From assembly GCF_001641615.1 (NCBI RefSeq), contig NZ_LRRU01000019.1, positions 482,464-546,463 of the forward strand: 64,000 nucleotides of DNA, given 5' to 3'. Source of the stretch: Pseudoalteromonas gelatinilytica (GTDB taxonomy: Bacteria > Pseudomonadota > Gammaproteobacteria > Enterobacterales > Alteromonadaceae). The position numbers were made by a program, and so were the translations under genes. Numbering within the stretch: the first letter of the stretch is position 1; each line of letters opens with the position of its first letter. The notes under the pieces are model-generated. The model searched no databases. It was not told the DNA's origin and was given only the letters and a program-made list of their open reading frames with translations. Shown here in pieces: positions 55,848 through 64,000 of the stretch.

Positions 55848-57320
55848 CTAACTACACTGCGCTTGATTACGGCCTTGGTTTTTGGCTTGGTATAATGCTT
55901 TATCGGCGCGTTTTAACATCGATTCTATGTGCTGATCGCTTGCTTGTAAGGTGCTAACACCAATACTCACGGTGAATTTAACGTGTTTGTTGTCGGCGAT
56001 GATGTCTTGCTGTTCGATATCGGCTCTGATCCTTTCTGCGATAGCAAATGCCGTGTGGTTATTTGCCATAGGTAAAAATAAGACAAATTCTTCTCCACCA
56101 ATGCGACCCGCAATATCTGATGATCTGCTATGTTGGATGAGCTTATGTGCAGTGGTTCGTATTACCTCATCGCCAGTAGCGTGGCCAAATTTATCGTTTA
56201 TACCTTTAAATTGGTCTAAATCTAGCAGTAACAGAGAGCAGGTACATTGCACGTCATGATATTTTGCAAACTGCTGATTAACCTTTTCGAAGAAGCCGCG
56301 GCGATTATAAAGTTGTGTTAAATGATCTGTTACAGATAAGGCTAATGCCTCATGCTTAGCACGTTCTAGCTCATAGGTTCGCTCTTCTACTTTTTGTTCG
56401 AGCATGGTGGTTAGTTTTTGTTGCTCTTTCTTGCGCTGAATAAACACGGCTTGAATAAGTAATATCGCTGAAAGAGTAAATAAAAAGAAAAACTGCATGG
56501 TCACTTCTGCTGTTTTAGGATGATGATAATAAAAATACCCCCAGCCTTGATTACTTCCGACCCAAGCTGCAAAAAACACCAACATATTCATGCAACTGGT
56601 GGCAGTTGGTGATAACCGCGTAGCGGCATAAAGCAGCGGAAACAGCAGTAATGCAGGTTGTAAAAATGGTAATGTCATGGTTGTGTATGCGGGGCCAAAA
56701 ATAAAATAACACAACAAAACCACCGTCAGAGTAAGCAACAGAAGTTTAGAAAATTCACTAGAAGTGACTGTATGCGGCCAATTTCGCCATAAAAAGTAAA
56801 GGGCAGGGGTGAACACAATTGCCGCTAAGGCATTGCTAATACTCCAATTTAAGATGCCTACATACAAGCCATTAAACCACTCGATACCAACTAGTGAGTA
56901 TATGCCCACACCGAAAAGTGCAGAAATCACACCAATCGCTATGCAAGCAACAATAAACACTCTGGCTAAACTGGTAACGCTCGTCAGCAGCGTGTGTTGT
57001 TTAAGTTTTCGGTTAATTAGCCAAAATGCTGTTAAAGCAGCGAGAGTATTACCTGTGGTTGTCGCGGCATTTATTGCTATGTGTTTAAACGTGAATGGAT
57101 TCAAGCCGCTGAGATAAAAATAACAAAACACAACTAAACAGGTGCCTGATGCAACGCCCAACCAGGCTTTACGACCAAATAACATCAAGCCTGCCAATGC
57201 GACTCCTGCTGGAGGCCATACTGCTAGTGTTTTTAACACTTGCATGGTAAACAAGCCAAACAGCAGATAAACAGAGCAAACAATGATATTAAATTGCCAA
57301 GGCTTGAGCTGTGTGTTCAT
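55848..57320 (-). CDS. MASE1-GGDEF diguanylate cyclase
   Basis: 490 aa from ATG 57320, which has AGGG 6 nt upstream; a longer frame from 57371 is unlikely. N-terminal MASE1-type sensor with about eight membrane helices (VWPPAGVALAGLMLFGRKAW is the MASE1 hallmark), a short coiled coil, then GGDEF with DHLTQLYNRRGFF, DLDQFKGINDKFGH and RIGGEEFVLFL (about 402-412). It synthesises cyclic di-GMP. The stop lies at the edge of the tandem repeat zone. Confidence 0.9.
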   Translation of the reverse strand: MNTQLKPWQFNIIVCSVYLLFGLFTMQVLKTLAVWPPAGVALAGLMLFGRKAWLGVASGTCLVVFCYFYLSGLNPFTFKHIAINAATTTGNTLAALTAFWLINRKLKQHTLLTSVTSLARVFIVACIAIGVISALFGVGIYSLVGIEWFNGLYVGILNWSISNALAAIVFTPALYFLWRNWPHTVTSSEFSKLLLLTLTVVLLCYFIFGPAYTTMTLPFLQPALLLFPLLYAATRLSPTATSCMNMLVFFAAWVGSNQGWGYFYYHHPKTAEVTMQFFFLFTLSAILLIQAVFIQRKKEQQKLTTMLEQKVEERTYELERAKHEALALSVTDHLTQLYNRRGFFEKVNQQFAKYHDVQCTCSLLLLDLDQFKGINDKFGHATGDEVIRTTAHKLIQHSRSSDIAGRIGGEEFVLFLPMANNHTAFAIAERIRADIEQQDIIADNKHVKFTVSIGVSTLQASDQHIESMLKRADKALYQAKNQGRNQAQCS

Positions 57321-57377
57321 ACATCCCTTTATGCGCTTATGTAAGAAAGCCACCGACTGGCGAGTTAGCATTAATCA

Positions 57378-57407
57378 AACTACTAATAAATTAGTATATT
57401 AGTAGTT
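57378..57407. promoter_or_regulatory. Operator-like inverted repeat
   Basis: AACTACTAATA and TATTAGTAGTT form 11-bp arms around 8 nt; the inner TACTAAT-AA-ATTAGTA is also a palindrome. It lies 58 nt upstream of the diguanylate cyclase. The rest of 57408-57720 is AT-rich with no ORF. Confidence 0.35.
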
Positions 57408-57720
57408 AGGAATTAGGCAAATTCAGTTAATTTAAAAGTAGTTTTTATAACACTGTTTGCTATTCATACAATTTATTAGACTAATAGTTAATGTGCTTAA
57501 AAAACAATCTTTAGCTTACACTTTAAAAGCGTTTAAAATCAGTAAAGTTATAAATATCAATGTATTAAATTTGTTTCTGATACTCTCAACTTATTAAAAA
57601 CACCTATTTTATAAATTCATACCCGACCTTTTGCCTAATCGTGTTTTGTATCTGGCTGCTTTACCCTAACTGGAAAATAAAAACTCACACAATTTTTCAA
57701 GATAGGCAGTAGGAGAACTC

Positions 57721-59238
57721 ATGAATACGAGGCAGCAATCAGCGTCAATAACGCCTGCTGAACAAGGATCGGATACTCATACCGACCAGCAAAGCTATCA
57801 AGCTCTTCATAAACCCAGCAGTGAATTTTCGAGTCGTGACGAATACCTTGAACACGAATTACAAATTATGCAGCCTAAGCGCTGGCGTCCTAACTTACCA
57901 TTTCGTGATTATCGGTTTGAATTAGAAGACTCTATCCCTGCCATGGCAGGGACCATAGGCAAGGTGGTCATGGTGGGTGCAATTGCTGCAACATTTGCAG
58001 CGCCATTGGGCTTAGGTGAAGGCTTTATTCTAGAAAACGTGCGCTATGAGCTGTTAATTGTATCGATCTTCATTTTATTATTTTCAGGCTTCTTTTTACC
58101 AACAGCAAACTTAGCGGGTACGCATGGGCCGCTTATTCCTTTGATCCCGATTGTGGTTGCTGCGGGTGGTCACCCAATGGCCTTCGGTTTACTGATAGGG
58201 GCGTTTGGTCTATTACTGGCGCTTAGTAAAGGCGGGAGTTTACTGGCGGGGTTAACCAGCCGAGGCGTGTGTGGCGGTTTACTGCTTTACCTTGGTTTTA
58301 TTGGCACGATTTCGCAGGTTAAAAAGCTATTTGCATGGGCTGAAGGCATTGATATGACCCATATCGCTTTCATTGTGATCTTGTCGACTATCGTGTTATA
58401 TGCCTTACTTGAGCACTTCAAAAAACGTTGGTTAGCTGTGCCTTTAAGTTGCTTACTTGGTGGTTTAATCGCATTTTTACTGGGTGCACCGTTTGAGTTT
58501 AAAACAGCGCCGGGTTTACCAAATATGAACCCAATGTATTGGTGGGGTGAAAATACCGGTTGGATGCTGGGTTTACCGACCCTAGAGAGCTTTGTTGTGG
58601 TATTGCCATTCGCGGTGCTTGCGGTTGCCATGTGGTCACCTGACTTTTTAGGGCATCAAGTATTCCAAAAAATTAGTTACCCAGAACGCACAGAAAAAGT
58701 ACAAATGAACATTGACGATACCATGTTCAGTGCTTCAATCCGCCAAACGTTTGGTTCTTTGTTAGGCGGCTCTAACTTTACCTCGTCATGGGGAACCTAC
58801 ATCGTGCCAGCAGCCATCGCTAAACGCCCAATTCCTGCCGGAGCGGTGTTAACGGCATTATTTTGTATTATTGCCAGTATTTGGGGCTACCCAATGGATT
58901 TAGCTATTTGGCAACCCGTGTTATGCGTCGCGCTAATAGTTGGTGTGTTTATCCCGCTTCTAGAAGCGGGTATGGAAATGACTCGCGAAGGTAAAACTAC
59001 GCAATCGGCTGCTATTGTGGTGTTTTCATCGACTTTAGTGAATCCTGCATTTGGCTGGTCATTAACTATGTTGCTCGACAATTTGGGCTTAATTGGTTGT
59101 AAAGAACGAAGCTCTGAACTAACCCCAATGAGCCGCTGGATCATTCCATTAGTAATGTTTGTTATTTTAACAAGCGTGATGGCAATGGTGGGTATGTTGC
59201 CAGGGATCCCAGCATTAATGGCAGACTTTAGACATTAA
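57721..59238 (+). CDS. DUF3360 family membrane protein
   Basis: 505 aa. A soluble N-terminus of about 75 residues is followed by about 11-12 hydrophobic helices of the sulfate/xanthine transporter type (LAGTHGPLIPLIPIVVAAGG). DUF3360 proteins are a proteobacterial family of predicted permeases. AGGAG is present 7 nt before the ATG. A terminator follows the stop. Substrate unknown. Confidence 0.85.
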   Translation: MNTRQQSASITPAEQGSDTHTDQQSYQALHKPSSEFSSRDEYLEHELQIMQPKRWRPNLPFRDYRFELEDSIPAMAGTIGKVVMVGAIAATFAAPLGLGEGFILENVRYELLIVSIFILLFSGFFLPTANLAGTHGPLIPLIPIVVAAGGHPMAFGLLIGAFGLLLALSKGGSLLAGLTSRGVCGGLLLYLGFIGTISQVKKLFAWAEGIDMTHIAFIVILSTIVLYALLEHFKKRWLAVPLSCLLGGLIAFLLGAPFEFKTAPGLPNMNPMYWWGENTGWMLGLPTLESFVVVLPFAVLAVAMWSPDFLGHQVFQKISYPERTEKVQMNIDDTMFSASIRQTFGSLLGGSNFTSSWGTYIVPAAIAKRPIPAGAVLTALFCIIASIWGYPMDLAIWQPVLCVALIVGVFIPLLEAGMEMTREGKTTQSAAIVVFSSTLVNPAFGWSLTMLLDNLGLIGCKERSSELTPMSRWIIPLVMFVILTSVMAMVGMLPGIPALMADFRH

Positions 59239-59243
59239 TATAT

Positions 59244-59276
59244 AAGGGTAAGGTGATAAACGCCTTACCCTTTTTT
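59244..59276 (+). terminator. Rho-independent terminator
   Basis: AAGGGTAAGG-TGATAAACG-CCTTACCCTT followed by T-run, 6 nt after the DUF3360 stop, and shared with the convergent gene. Confidence 0.8.
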
Positions 59277-59283
59277 AAAGCTT

Positions 59284-59808
59284 TTATTTAAACTTAACTG
59301 TTTTTTCGCTGCGGGTGTAAGTTCGGGTATCGGGTTTTGTCCATTGACCTTTTTTAAGGTAAGAGGTCGACACTACAAAGCTGTTGTTTTTAAACTCGCT
59401 TGTCGATTTCACCTTAGTGATCCCTTCTTTATTACCCGTTACATTTTCATAAGCAACAAATTGAGTAGGGCTAAGTACATTCATAGTGCCTTGGGTATAA
59501 AAACCTGCCGTAGTGAAGTAATAAAACACCAAAGACTGCTTTTTATTGTCCCAAAAAATCATCGACTCACCACCATATTCACCTTCATTGATAGAGTGTA
59601 TGGTTTTAATCGCCGTGCCATTGAGCGCGCGTTGCCAGCTACTCACATCTTGCACGGCAGGCTTACCTGCTGCGACATTAAAGTCTGACTGCCACGTGCC
59701 TAAATAAGGCTCAAACACTTTTAGTTTGTCATCAAGTTGTTGATCTGCAGCCATAACAGAAAGCGAACATAAGCAGATTGATAGTAAAAGTGATTTTAGG
59801 TATGCCAT
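59284..59808 (-). CDS. Secreted hypothetical protein (DUF1579-like)
   Basis: 174 aa. Signal peptide LKSLLLSICLCSLSVMA ahead of ADQQ. Core pattern YLGTWQSDFNVAAGK and a later WDNKKQSLVFYYF resemble DUF1579-like beta-barrel lipocalin-type proteins. Periplasmic; function unknown. Confidence 0.65.
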   Translation of the reverse strand: MAYLKSLLLSICLCSLSVMAADQQLDDKLKVFEPYLGTWQSDFNVAAGKPAVQDVSSWQRALNGTAIKTIHSINEGEYGGESMIFWDNKKQSLVFYYFTTAGFYTQGTMNVLSPTQFVAYENVTGNKEGITKVKSTSEFKNNSFVVSTSYLKKGQWTKPDTRTYTRSEKTVKFK

Positions 59809-59860
59809 AATAGCGTCCCGATAAAATTAATTTGTTTTGCAGAGTATAGGTGATAATTCT

Positions 59861-60220
59861 TTGATTAAGAAAACATTAATTACATTTTCATTGTTGTTTC
59901 TAGCGCTGCTATGGCTGGTATCGTGGCAACTTAATATTACCTACTTTATTGCAGGCACTTACAGCGTAGCGAGCTTAATAAGCTTTTTGGTATATGGCTG
60001 GGATAAACGTTTAGCGATGCAACATGGCGAGCATGTGATAAGAGTACCTGAGCGTACACTGCATATTTTAGGGTTAATCGGCGGCTGGCCAGGTTCATTA
60101 ATTGCGCAGCAATGGTTAAGACACAAATCAAAAAAACGCAGTTTTATTGCCGTACTTTGGTTAACAATTATTGTTAATGGCAGTGCACTGTCGTCACTGT
60201 ATTATTTGCAGTTAATTTAA
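59861..60220 (+). CDS. DUF1294 membrane protein
   Basis: 119 aa from the TTG at 59861, favoured by AGGTGA 7 nt upstream; a TTG at 59837 is possible. Membrane helices at about 5-22 and 28-46, then the DUF1294 signature YGWDKRLAM and LHILGLIGGWPGSLIAQQ, then a last helix. There is no N-terminal cold-shock domain, which some members have. Confidence 0.85.
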   Translation: MIKKTLITFSLLFLALLWLVSWQLNITYFIAGTYSVASLISFLVYGWDKRLAMQHGEHVIRVPERTLHILGLIGGWPGSLIAQQWLRHKSKKRSFIAVLWLTIIVNGSALSSLYYLQLI

Positions 60221-60230
60221 AAGAAGATCA

Positions 60231-60259
60231 AAAAAGGAAAGCAACAGCTTTCCTTTTTT
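60231..60259 (+). terminator. Rho-independent terminator
   Basis: AAAGGAAAGC-AACA-GCTTTCCTTT with T-run after the DUF1294 stop, shared with the convergent lipoprotein gene. Confidence 0.75.
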
Positions 60260-60270
60260 GTGAAAACCAC

Positions 60271-60615
60271 TTATTGAGCAGCTTGAATTGATTCAATACT
60301 ATCAAGCTCAATCGTTAGAATTGTTTTCTTATCAACAACAACCCATTTGCGGTAAGTTAAGTAACCTGGCTTTGTTACTTCAATGTCGTACTTACCTTCA
60401 TCAAGTTCGATACCATCTTCATAAACAGGTTTAATATTCATAATACGAACACGCGCATCATCAGGTGTTGTGACCACCGTTAATGAAATAACCGATTCAT
60501 CTACAACCACTTCAGGCGTTACTTCTGCAATAGGCTCAGGTTGCGGCTCAACATCATGGCTTGATGAACAACCTGCTAAAACCAATAAGGCAAATAATGC
60601 GCTTAACTTTTTCAT
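60271..60615 (-). CDS. PEGA-domain lipoprotein
   Basis: 114 aa from ATG 60615 with GGAG 5 nt upstream; the longer frame from 60672 is not credible. Lipobox LAGC (Cys16), an acidic/Pro linker, then a PEGA-like domain (TTPDDARVRIMNIKPVYEDG and KYDIEVTKPGY). Surface-linked; binding function likely. Confidence 0.85.
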   Translation of the reverse strand: MKKLSALFALLVLAGCSSSHDVEPQPEPIAEVTPEVVVDESVISLTVVTTPDDARVRIMNIKPVYEDGIELDEGKYDIEVTKPGYLTYRKWVVVDKKTILTIELDSIESIQAAQ

Positions 60616-60860
60616 AAATACTCCATTTAATAGTTCACAATAAACGAAACCGCTTATAGTTTGAAAACTCATGAAGAATCAAGGAATAACAATAGAGGGG
60701 GCAGCTATTATTCGTCTTCCGTGACTTTCATATTTATCATCAATAATAAATTTTGAGCTATTTTAGTATGTATCCTAATAAGGTTCAAATTATAGTTTCA
60801 TTAATGTTATTAATTAATGATTTTTACTTATTATTTTTATTGTGGATTTTAAAGTAATGT

Positions 60861-61181
60861 TTATTGGTTTTTATCATTATTTTCTTTGTCAAAAGCTATG
60901 CTGAATTTTCCCTGCCGAGTGAGATTAAAAATCGCACGTTGCCAATTTTCTGGTTGATTTTGTATTGCAGAATCAAACAGTGTTTTAAATAAATCAATAA
61001 TGCGGTCAGAAACGGCAATAGGGTGCTGAGTTTCATCGGCCTCATTTTCATAAAAGGCCTGGCATGTAATGACCTCATTGTGCTGGCAATCTAAAACTAA
61101 CATTGCTTTCGACCAGTCACCGTTAATTTGTTGATAAAGGTATTGACCTAGTTGCTGTGGGATTTGTGAGTTGTGTGTCAT
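60861..61181 (-). CDS. YezG/DUF600-like immunity protein
   Basis: 106 aa. The ending NWQRAIFNLTRQGKFSIAFD matches the DUF600/Imm_YezG pattern of W-x-xI-F-x-L-x-x-x-GKF-x-x-x-FD-x-E. The family comprises polymorphic-toxin immunity proteins. It lies 21 nt downstream of the 175-aa gene in the same operon. Confidence 0.65.
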   Translation of the reverse strand: MTHNSQIPQQLGQYLYQQINGDWSKAMLVLDCQHNEVITCQAFYENEADETQHPIAVSDRIIDLFKTLFDSAIQNQPENWQRAIFNLTRQGKFSIAFDKENNDKNQ

Positions 61182-61202
61182 GTGCTGTCCTTAGCGTTGT
61201 TG

Positions 61203-61730
61203 CTATAAAGTGCCGTTTTCGTATTTATTGGCAAGCTCTTTCCATGTGCTAAAAAATCCACCATGAAAGAAATAGCTATCAGAGATATTCAATATTTGAT
61301 AATTTGTTGTCTCATGGTCTTTCCGTGAATAGTTTGATAGGCTATATCCTTGATCGCCTCGTTCATTTAGCCTCCCTATTAGTCTTGTAATACCGATATC
61401 TTCACCTTCCACTAGGTCATCAGTACTTATTGTGCCATGAGGTAATCCACCTGCGTTGGGCATTTTGGTGAAAAACTCAAATTTTTTAACAAACCAAGGT
61501 AAAATTGATAGTGGTGCATCAAATTGCCTAGTAGCTAAAAACGGGGCTTGACCTTTTGGTGAAATAATCCAATGAAGGATAACTGATAAGTATCCGTTTT
61601 GATTGTAAAAGGAGTGATAACGGCCAGGGTAATTTAATGAATCTTCAATTGTAATTAGATGTTTTATCCCTTTTGGTGGATTCTCTGGGTCTTTTATTTC
61701 TTTTAGTGAGGGGAAAAGTTTTTTAGTCAT
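61203..61730 (-). CDS. Unknown protein in immunity array
   Basis: 175 aa, with an ideal GGAGG 7 nt upstream that lies inside the end of the remnant at 61731-61878. The sequence has GIKHLITIEDSLNYPGRY, an HGTISTDDLVEGED segment and YFFHGGFFSTWKELAN. No family is recognised. Between YezG-like and Imm49-like genes and following a tip remnant, it is probably also an immunity protein. Confidence 0.6.
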   Translation of the reverse strand: MTKKLFPSLKEIKDPENPPKGIKHLITIEDSLNYPGRYHSFYNQNGYLSVILHWIISPKGQAPFLATRQFDAPLSILPWFVKKFEFFTKMPNAGGLPHGTISTDDLVEGEDIGITRLIGRLNERGDQGYSLSNYSRKDHETTNYQILNISDSYFFHGGFFSTWKELANKYENGTL

Positions 61731-61878
61731 TTAAATGCCTCCTTTAATGGGAGTGGTAACAGGTGTGATTGTGATAGCATCACCAAACTGTTCTAAGTTG
61801 ATCAGCTTTCTCTCAAAATTAAATGTTTCAACTGCACAATAGTCTGCTCCTTTGAATAAACTGTTTAACTAACGGAAT
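61731..61878 (-). pseudogene. Orphan C-terminal tip remnant (toxin-like)
   Basis: An in-frame stretch with no start codon: about 45 codons reading LNSLFKGADYCAVETFNFE, then LEQFGDAITITPVTTPIKGG, stop. The sequence is protein-like but cut at its 5' end by a stop. The stop TAA abuts the next gene start (TAAATG), as toxin and immunity genes often do. No function can be assigned to the fragment. Confidence 0.45.
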
Positions 61879-61944
61879 TTCTCTGTATTAGTTTTAGTTA
61901 TATTGCCAACATCCATGTTGTTAAAGAGCGGTTACTGTCGTTTA

Positions 61945-62808
61945 TTAATTTGGGTCTGTTGGTGGTGTTACATCAATTAGCCATGCTGGAATGTAGCCAT
62001 TTTCAACAGTGAGCTTGTAGCCTTTTACGTCTTTAGCGATGATGGCTAAGGCTGTTAAAGCTAATGGGATGGCACCTTCGTTTGCACCTTCGTGGTCTTC
62101 GTTGTTGTAATACTCTCTATGGGCCAGCAAGGCTTTTTCCATGGCTTGATTATATTCTTGCTCACCGTTATCAGTGAATATGGCGGTGATCACCGAGATA
62201 AGCGGCCATTCCAAGCGACTAACATATAAGTAAATTTCATCATCGGCATAATCATCTGGATTACAAGTTAGGTATGCTTGCTCAATCAAGTTGGCTAAAT
62301 CAGCACTAGGGTTAAATAAGCCTTTTAGTAAATCAGATAATGCATAATCAAATGGGGTGCGCTGTTCACTTAGCCTTGCTTGTTTAAATACATCGTTGTC
62401 GACAGTAATCAGGTAGTTAATAGCTTCCTTATTACGAGCAATGATGCTGCTATAAAATGCAAGTAACCAGTTATTGTGTTTAGTGCCATAGTTGTCTTTT
62501 TTTCCAATCACTTCTATATATTCATCATCGTAAAAGAAAGGGAAAGGTTGGCCGTCATGGGCATTACTTTGGAAAATACCATGTCCTAATTGCGAAGCGC
62601 GAATAACATAGAGCCAAGCATGGTAGCTATTGGGGTTTTGAATCGCTTCCATGGGGAATGAGTCAATGATATTACGGGTAAACTGTGTATAGAGTCCTAA
62701 GCTAGGATTTTTTTGAATACGGGGTATATTTTTATCTTCGTGCTTTTTATAGCGCTCTACCATATGGTCATAACTTACTTGTGCAAAACTGTAATGGCTC
62801 TCAATCAT
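61945..62808 (-). CDS. Imm49-like immunity protein (copy 1)
   Basis: 287 aa. All helical with repeats of the ANPNSYHAWLYVIRA and WLLAFYSSIIARN type; the pattern fits the Immunity 49 family of polymorphic-toxin systems. It is a close paralogue of the gene at 62976-63839: the N-terminal 10 residues and the C-terminal 25 are the same, with a variable middle. The repeat unit has a period of 1031 nt. Confidence 0.65.
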   Translation of the reverse strand: MIESHYSFAQVSYDHMVERYKKHEDKNIPRIQKNPSLGLYTQFTRNIIDSFPMEAIQNPNSYHAWLYVIRASQLGHGIFQSNAHDGQPFPFFYDDEYIEVIGKKDNYGTKHNNWLLAFYSSIIARNKEAINYLITVDNDVFKQARLSEQRTPFDYALSDLLKGLFNPSADLANLIEQAYLTCNPDDYADDEIYLYVSRLEWPLISVITAIFTDNGEQEYNQAMEKALLAHREYYNNEDHEGANEGAIPLALTALAIIAKDVKGYKLTVENGYIPAWLIDVTPPTDPN

Positions 62809-62820
62809 TTTATTAGTTCC

Positions 62821-62892
62821 TTAAAATCCTATATCAAAAATCGATACGTCAATAACTTCGATAAGCCCTGCATCATTGGCTTTTTGATACAT
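62821..62892 (-). pseudogene. Orphan toxin-tip remnant upstream of Imm49 copy 1
   Basis: About 23 codons in frame, ending DAGLIEVIDVSIFDIGF then stop, 12 nt before the Imm49-like start. The same tip occurs in the neighbouring unit (63852-63944). In this copy one extra A in an A5 run breaks the frame further upstream. Confidence 0.45.
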
Positions 62893-62905
62893 GATTAGTA
62901 TTAAC

Positions 62906-62938
62906 GGCAGCAAAGCATGGGTTTCATGCTTTGCTGCC
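62906..62938. repeat. Perfect 14-bp hairpin in the spacer
   Basis: GGCAGCAAAGCATG-GGTTT-CATGCTTTGCTGCC. It recurs exactly at 63945-63977. A CAACATCCATGTTG palindrome follows it in each case, and once more at 61909. No T-run follows, so it is not a simple terminator. Confidence 0.75.
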
Positions 62939-62975
62939 AACATCCATGTTGTTAAAGAGCGGTTACTGTCGTTTA

Positions 62976-63839
62976 TTAATTTGGGTCTGTTGGTGGTGTT
63001 ACATCAATTAACCATGCTGGAATGTAGCCATTTTCAACTGTGAGCTTATAGCCTTTTACGTCTTTAGCGATGATGGCTAGGGCAATAAGGGGGATAGCTA
63101 AACCTCCTCGTCTACTACCTATACGCTCTTCGTCACTGTAATATTCTTTATGGGCCAGCAAGGCTTTTTCCATGGCTTGATTATATTCTTGCTCGCCGTT
63201 TTCAGTGAAAATGGCGGTAATAATAGGAATGAGCGGCCATTCTAAACGACTTACATAGAGGTATGCTTCATCATCAACGTAATCATCTGAGTTACAGGTG
63301 ATATAGGCTTGCTCGATTAAAGGGGCTAAGTCGACACTAGGGTTAAATAACCCTTTGAGTAAGTCAGACAGTGCATAATCAAAGGGCCTCAGTTGATTAC
63401 CATAATTAGCTGTTTTAAACACATCATTGTCGATGGCCGTTAAGTAAGCGATGGCATCATGGTTACGGGCAATAATACTGCTGTACAAAGCAAGTAGCCA
63501 CACGGGGTGCTCAGCATGTTCAGGGTCGCGTTTACCAGTTACTTCTAAATATTCATCATCGTAAAAGAAAGGGAAAGGTTGGCCGTCATGGGCATTGCTT
63601 TGGAAAATACCATGTCCTAATTGCGAAGCGCGAATAACATAGAGCCAAGCATGGTAGCTATTAGGGTTTTGAATCGCTTCCATGGGGAATGTGTTGATTA
63701 AGTTTGTATTAAAGCTAAAGTGCATTTGATACCCAGGGTTTTTCTGTATCATTTCAATTTCATCGACTTGCAATCTATTATATAGCTTTATGGTTCGGTC
63801 GTAGCTTACTTGTGCAAAGCTGTAATGGCTCTCAATCAT
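62976..63839 (-). CDS. Imm49-like immunity protein (copy 2)
   Basis: 287 aa. Same length and layout as copy 1; the central segments (KDYNRLQVDEIEMIQKNPG against copy 1) differ, while TFPMEAIQNPNSYHAWLYV and GYKLTVENGYIPAW are the same. The differences in otherwise identical repeats suggest selection on the variable face. Members of this family bind and block a cognate toxin; none is in the window. Confidence 0.65.
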   Translation of the reverse strand: MIESHYSFAQVSYDRTIKLYNRLQVDEIEMIQKNPGYQMHFSFNTNLINTFPMEAIQNPNSYHAWLYVIRASQLGHGIFQSNAHDGQPFPFFYDDEYLEVTGKRDPEHAEHPVWLLALYSSIIARNHDAIAYLTAIDNDVFKTANYGNQLRPFDYALSDLLKGLFNPSVDLAPLIEQAYITCNSDDYVDDEAYLYVSRLEWPLIPIITAIFTENGEQEYNQAMEKALLAHKEYYSDEERIGSRRGGLAIPLIALAIIAKDVKGYKLTVENGYIPAWLIDVTPPTDPN

Positions 63840-63851
63840 TTTATTTATTCC

Positions 63852-63944
63852 TTAAAATCCTATATCAAAAATCGATACGTCAATAACTTCGATAAGCCCA
63901 GCGTCATAGGCTTTTGATACATAATTAATATGATTAGTATTAGC
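63852..63944 (-). pseudogene. Orphan toxin-tip remnant upstream of Imm49 copy 2
   Basis: About 30 codons in frame: ANTNHINYVSKAYDAGLIEV, then IDVSIFDIGF and stop, 12 nt before the Imm49-like start. There is no start codon, and a hairpin (63945-63977) replaces the upstream coding region. The sequence resembles the end of a polymorphic toxin tip. Confidence 0.45.
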
Positions 63945-63977
63945 GGCAGCAAAGCATGGGTTTCATGCTTTGCTGCC
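63945..63977. repeat. Perfect 14-bp hairpin, second copy
   Basis: Identical to 62906-62938. After it the sequence continues into CAACATCCATGTTG and TTAAAGAGCG at the window end, the start of a third repeat unit. Confidence 0.75.
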
Positions 63978-64000
63978 AACATCCATGTTGTTAAAGAGCG

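Noticed and set aside
55537..55851. ORFs through the 21-bp tandem repeat (RGTRVKI-type repeats)
   Set aside because: The open frames are a consequence of a period divisible by three; no start signal or homology.
59344..59688. 114-aa plus-strand ORF opposite the secreted protein
   Set aside because: It is antisense to a gene with a clear signal peptide and lacks a ribosome site.

Overview
The window looks like chromosomal DNA of a marine gammaproteobacterium, most likely Pseudoalteromonas or a close relative. This is inferred from moderately AT-rich DNA, many chemoreceptors, a complete astB arginine-succinyltransferase pathway gene, DUF3360, DUF4382, DUF2805/TIGR03643 and DUF1294 proteins, and intergenic repeats of a kind I associate with that genus. 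No rRNA, tRNA or CRISPR array was seen.

Region 1 (1-29.2 kb) reads as a genomic island. It opens with a tightly packed plus-strand operon (1-18.7 kb) whose first gene is cut by the window edge. Gene order: vWA protein (partial), HerA-type ATPase with a Ser/Gly-rich linker, small protein with a hydrophobic Gly/Ala/Ser-rich N-terminus, second vWA protein, Ser/Thr kinase with C-terminal zinc ribbon, DNA2/UPF1-type SF1 helicase, 711-aa protein with a possible winged helix, coiled-coil McrB-like AAA+ ATPase, DUF2357 protein that appears fused to an Hsp70/actin-like module, and a PP2C phosphatase. vWA, kinase and PP2C together match the TerY-P phosphorylation triad. Here the triad is wired to three nucleic-acid or AAA+ motors and to a McrBC-like AAA+/DUF2357 pair. 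Most junctions overlap, so the genes are probably translated in fixed ratios and work as one system. The best guess is an anti-phage or DNA-damage system switched by reversible phosphorylation. Downstream lie small accessory genes (18.7-24.8 kb): a replication-relaxation/MobC-like protein, about 700 nt dense in hairpins, two small overlapping ORFs, a diguanylate cyclase, and a SHOCT plus HEPN pair followed by an attC-like hairpin. Two divergent paralogous tyrosine recombinases (25.4-29.2 kb) mark the probable right edge.

Region 2 (29.4-60.6 kb) looks like core or variable chromosome: a YfhL-type ferredoxin, three soluble PAS-PAS chemoreceptors, LysR/NAD(P)-reductase, kelch/Sir2 pair, lipoprotein carboxylesterase, DUF4382 lipoprotein, two transmembrane chemoreceptors (sCache and dCache), astB-GNAT, quinone-oxidoreductase-like MDR, a divergent OhrR/Ohr pair with palindromic operators, an aldehyde dehydrogenase-GMC oxidase operon with divergent AraC regulator, a MASE1-GGDEF cyclase and a DUF3360 membrane protein. 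Two intergenic zones (45.4-45.9 and 54.7-55.85 kb) carry inverted pairs of GTAG-headed REP-like hairpins, a 21-bp tandem repeat and a 7-bp tandem repeat.

Region 3 (60.8-64 kb, minus strand) looks like an immunity-gene array of a polymorphic toxin locus: two tandem Imm49-like genes in a repeat unit of about 1.03 kb, a YezG/DUF600-like immunity gene and an unknown gene. Short in-frame remnants that resemble toxin C-terminal tips precede three of these genes. The parent toxin, if present, should lie to the right of the window.
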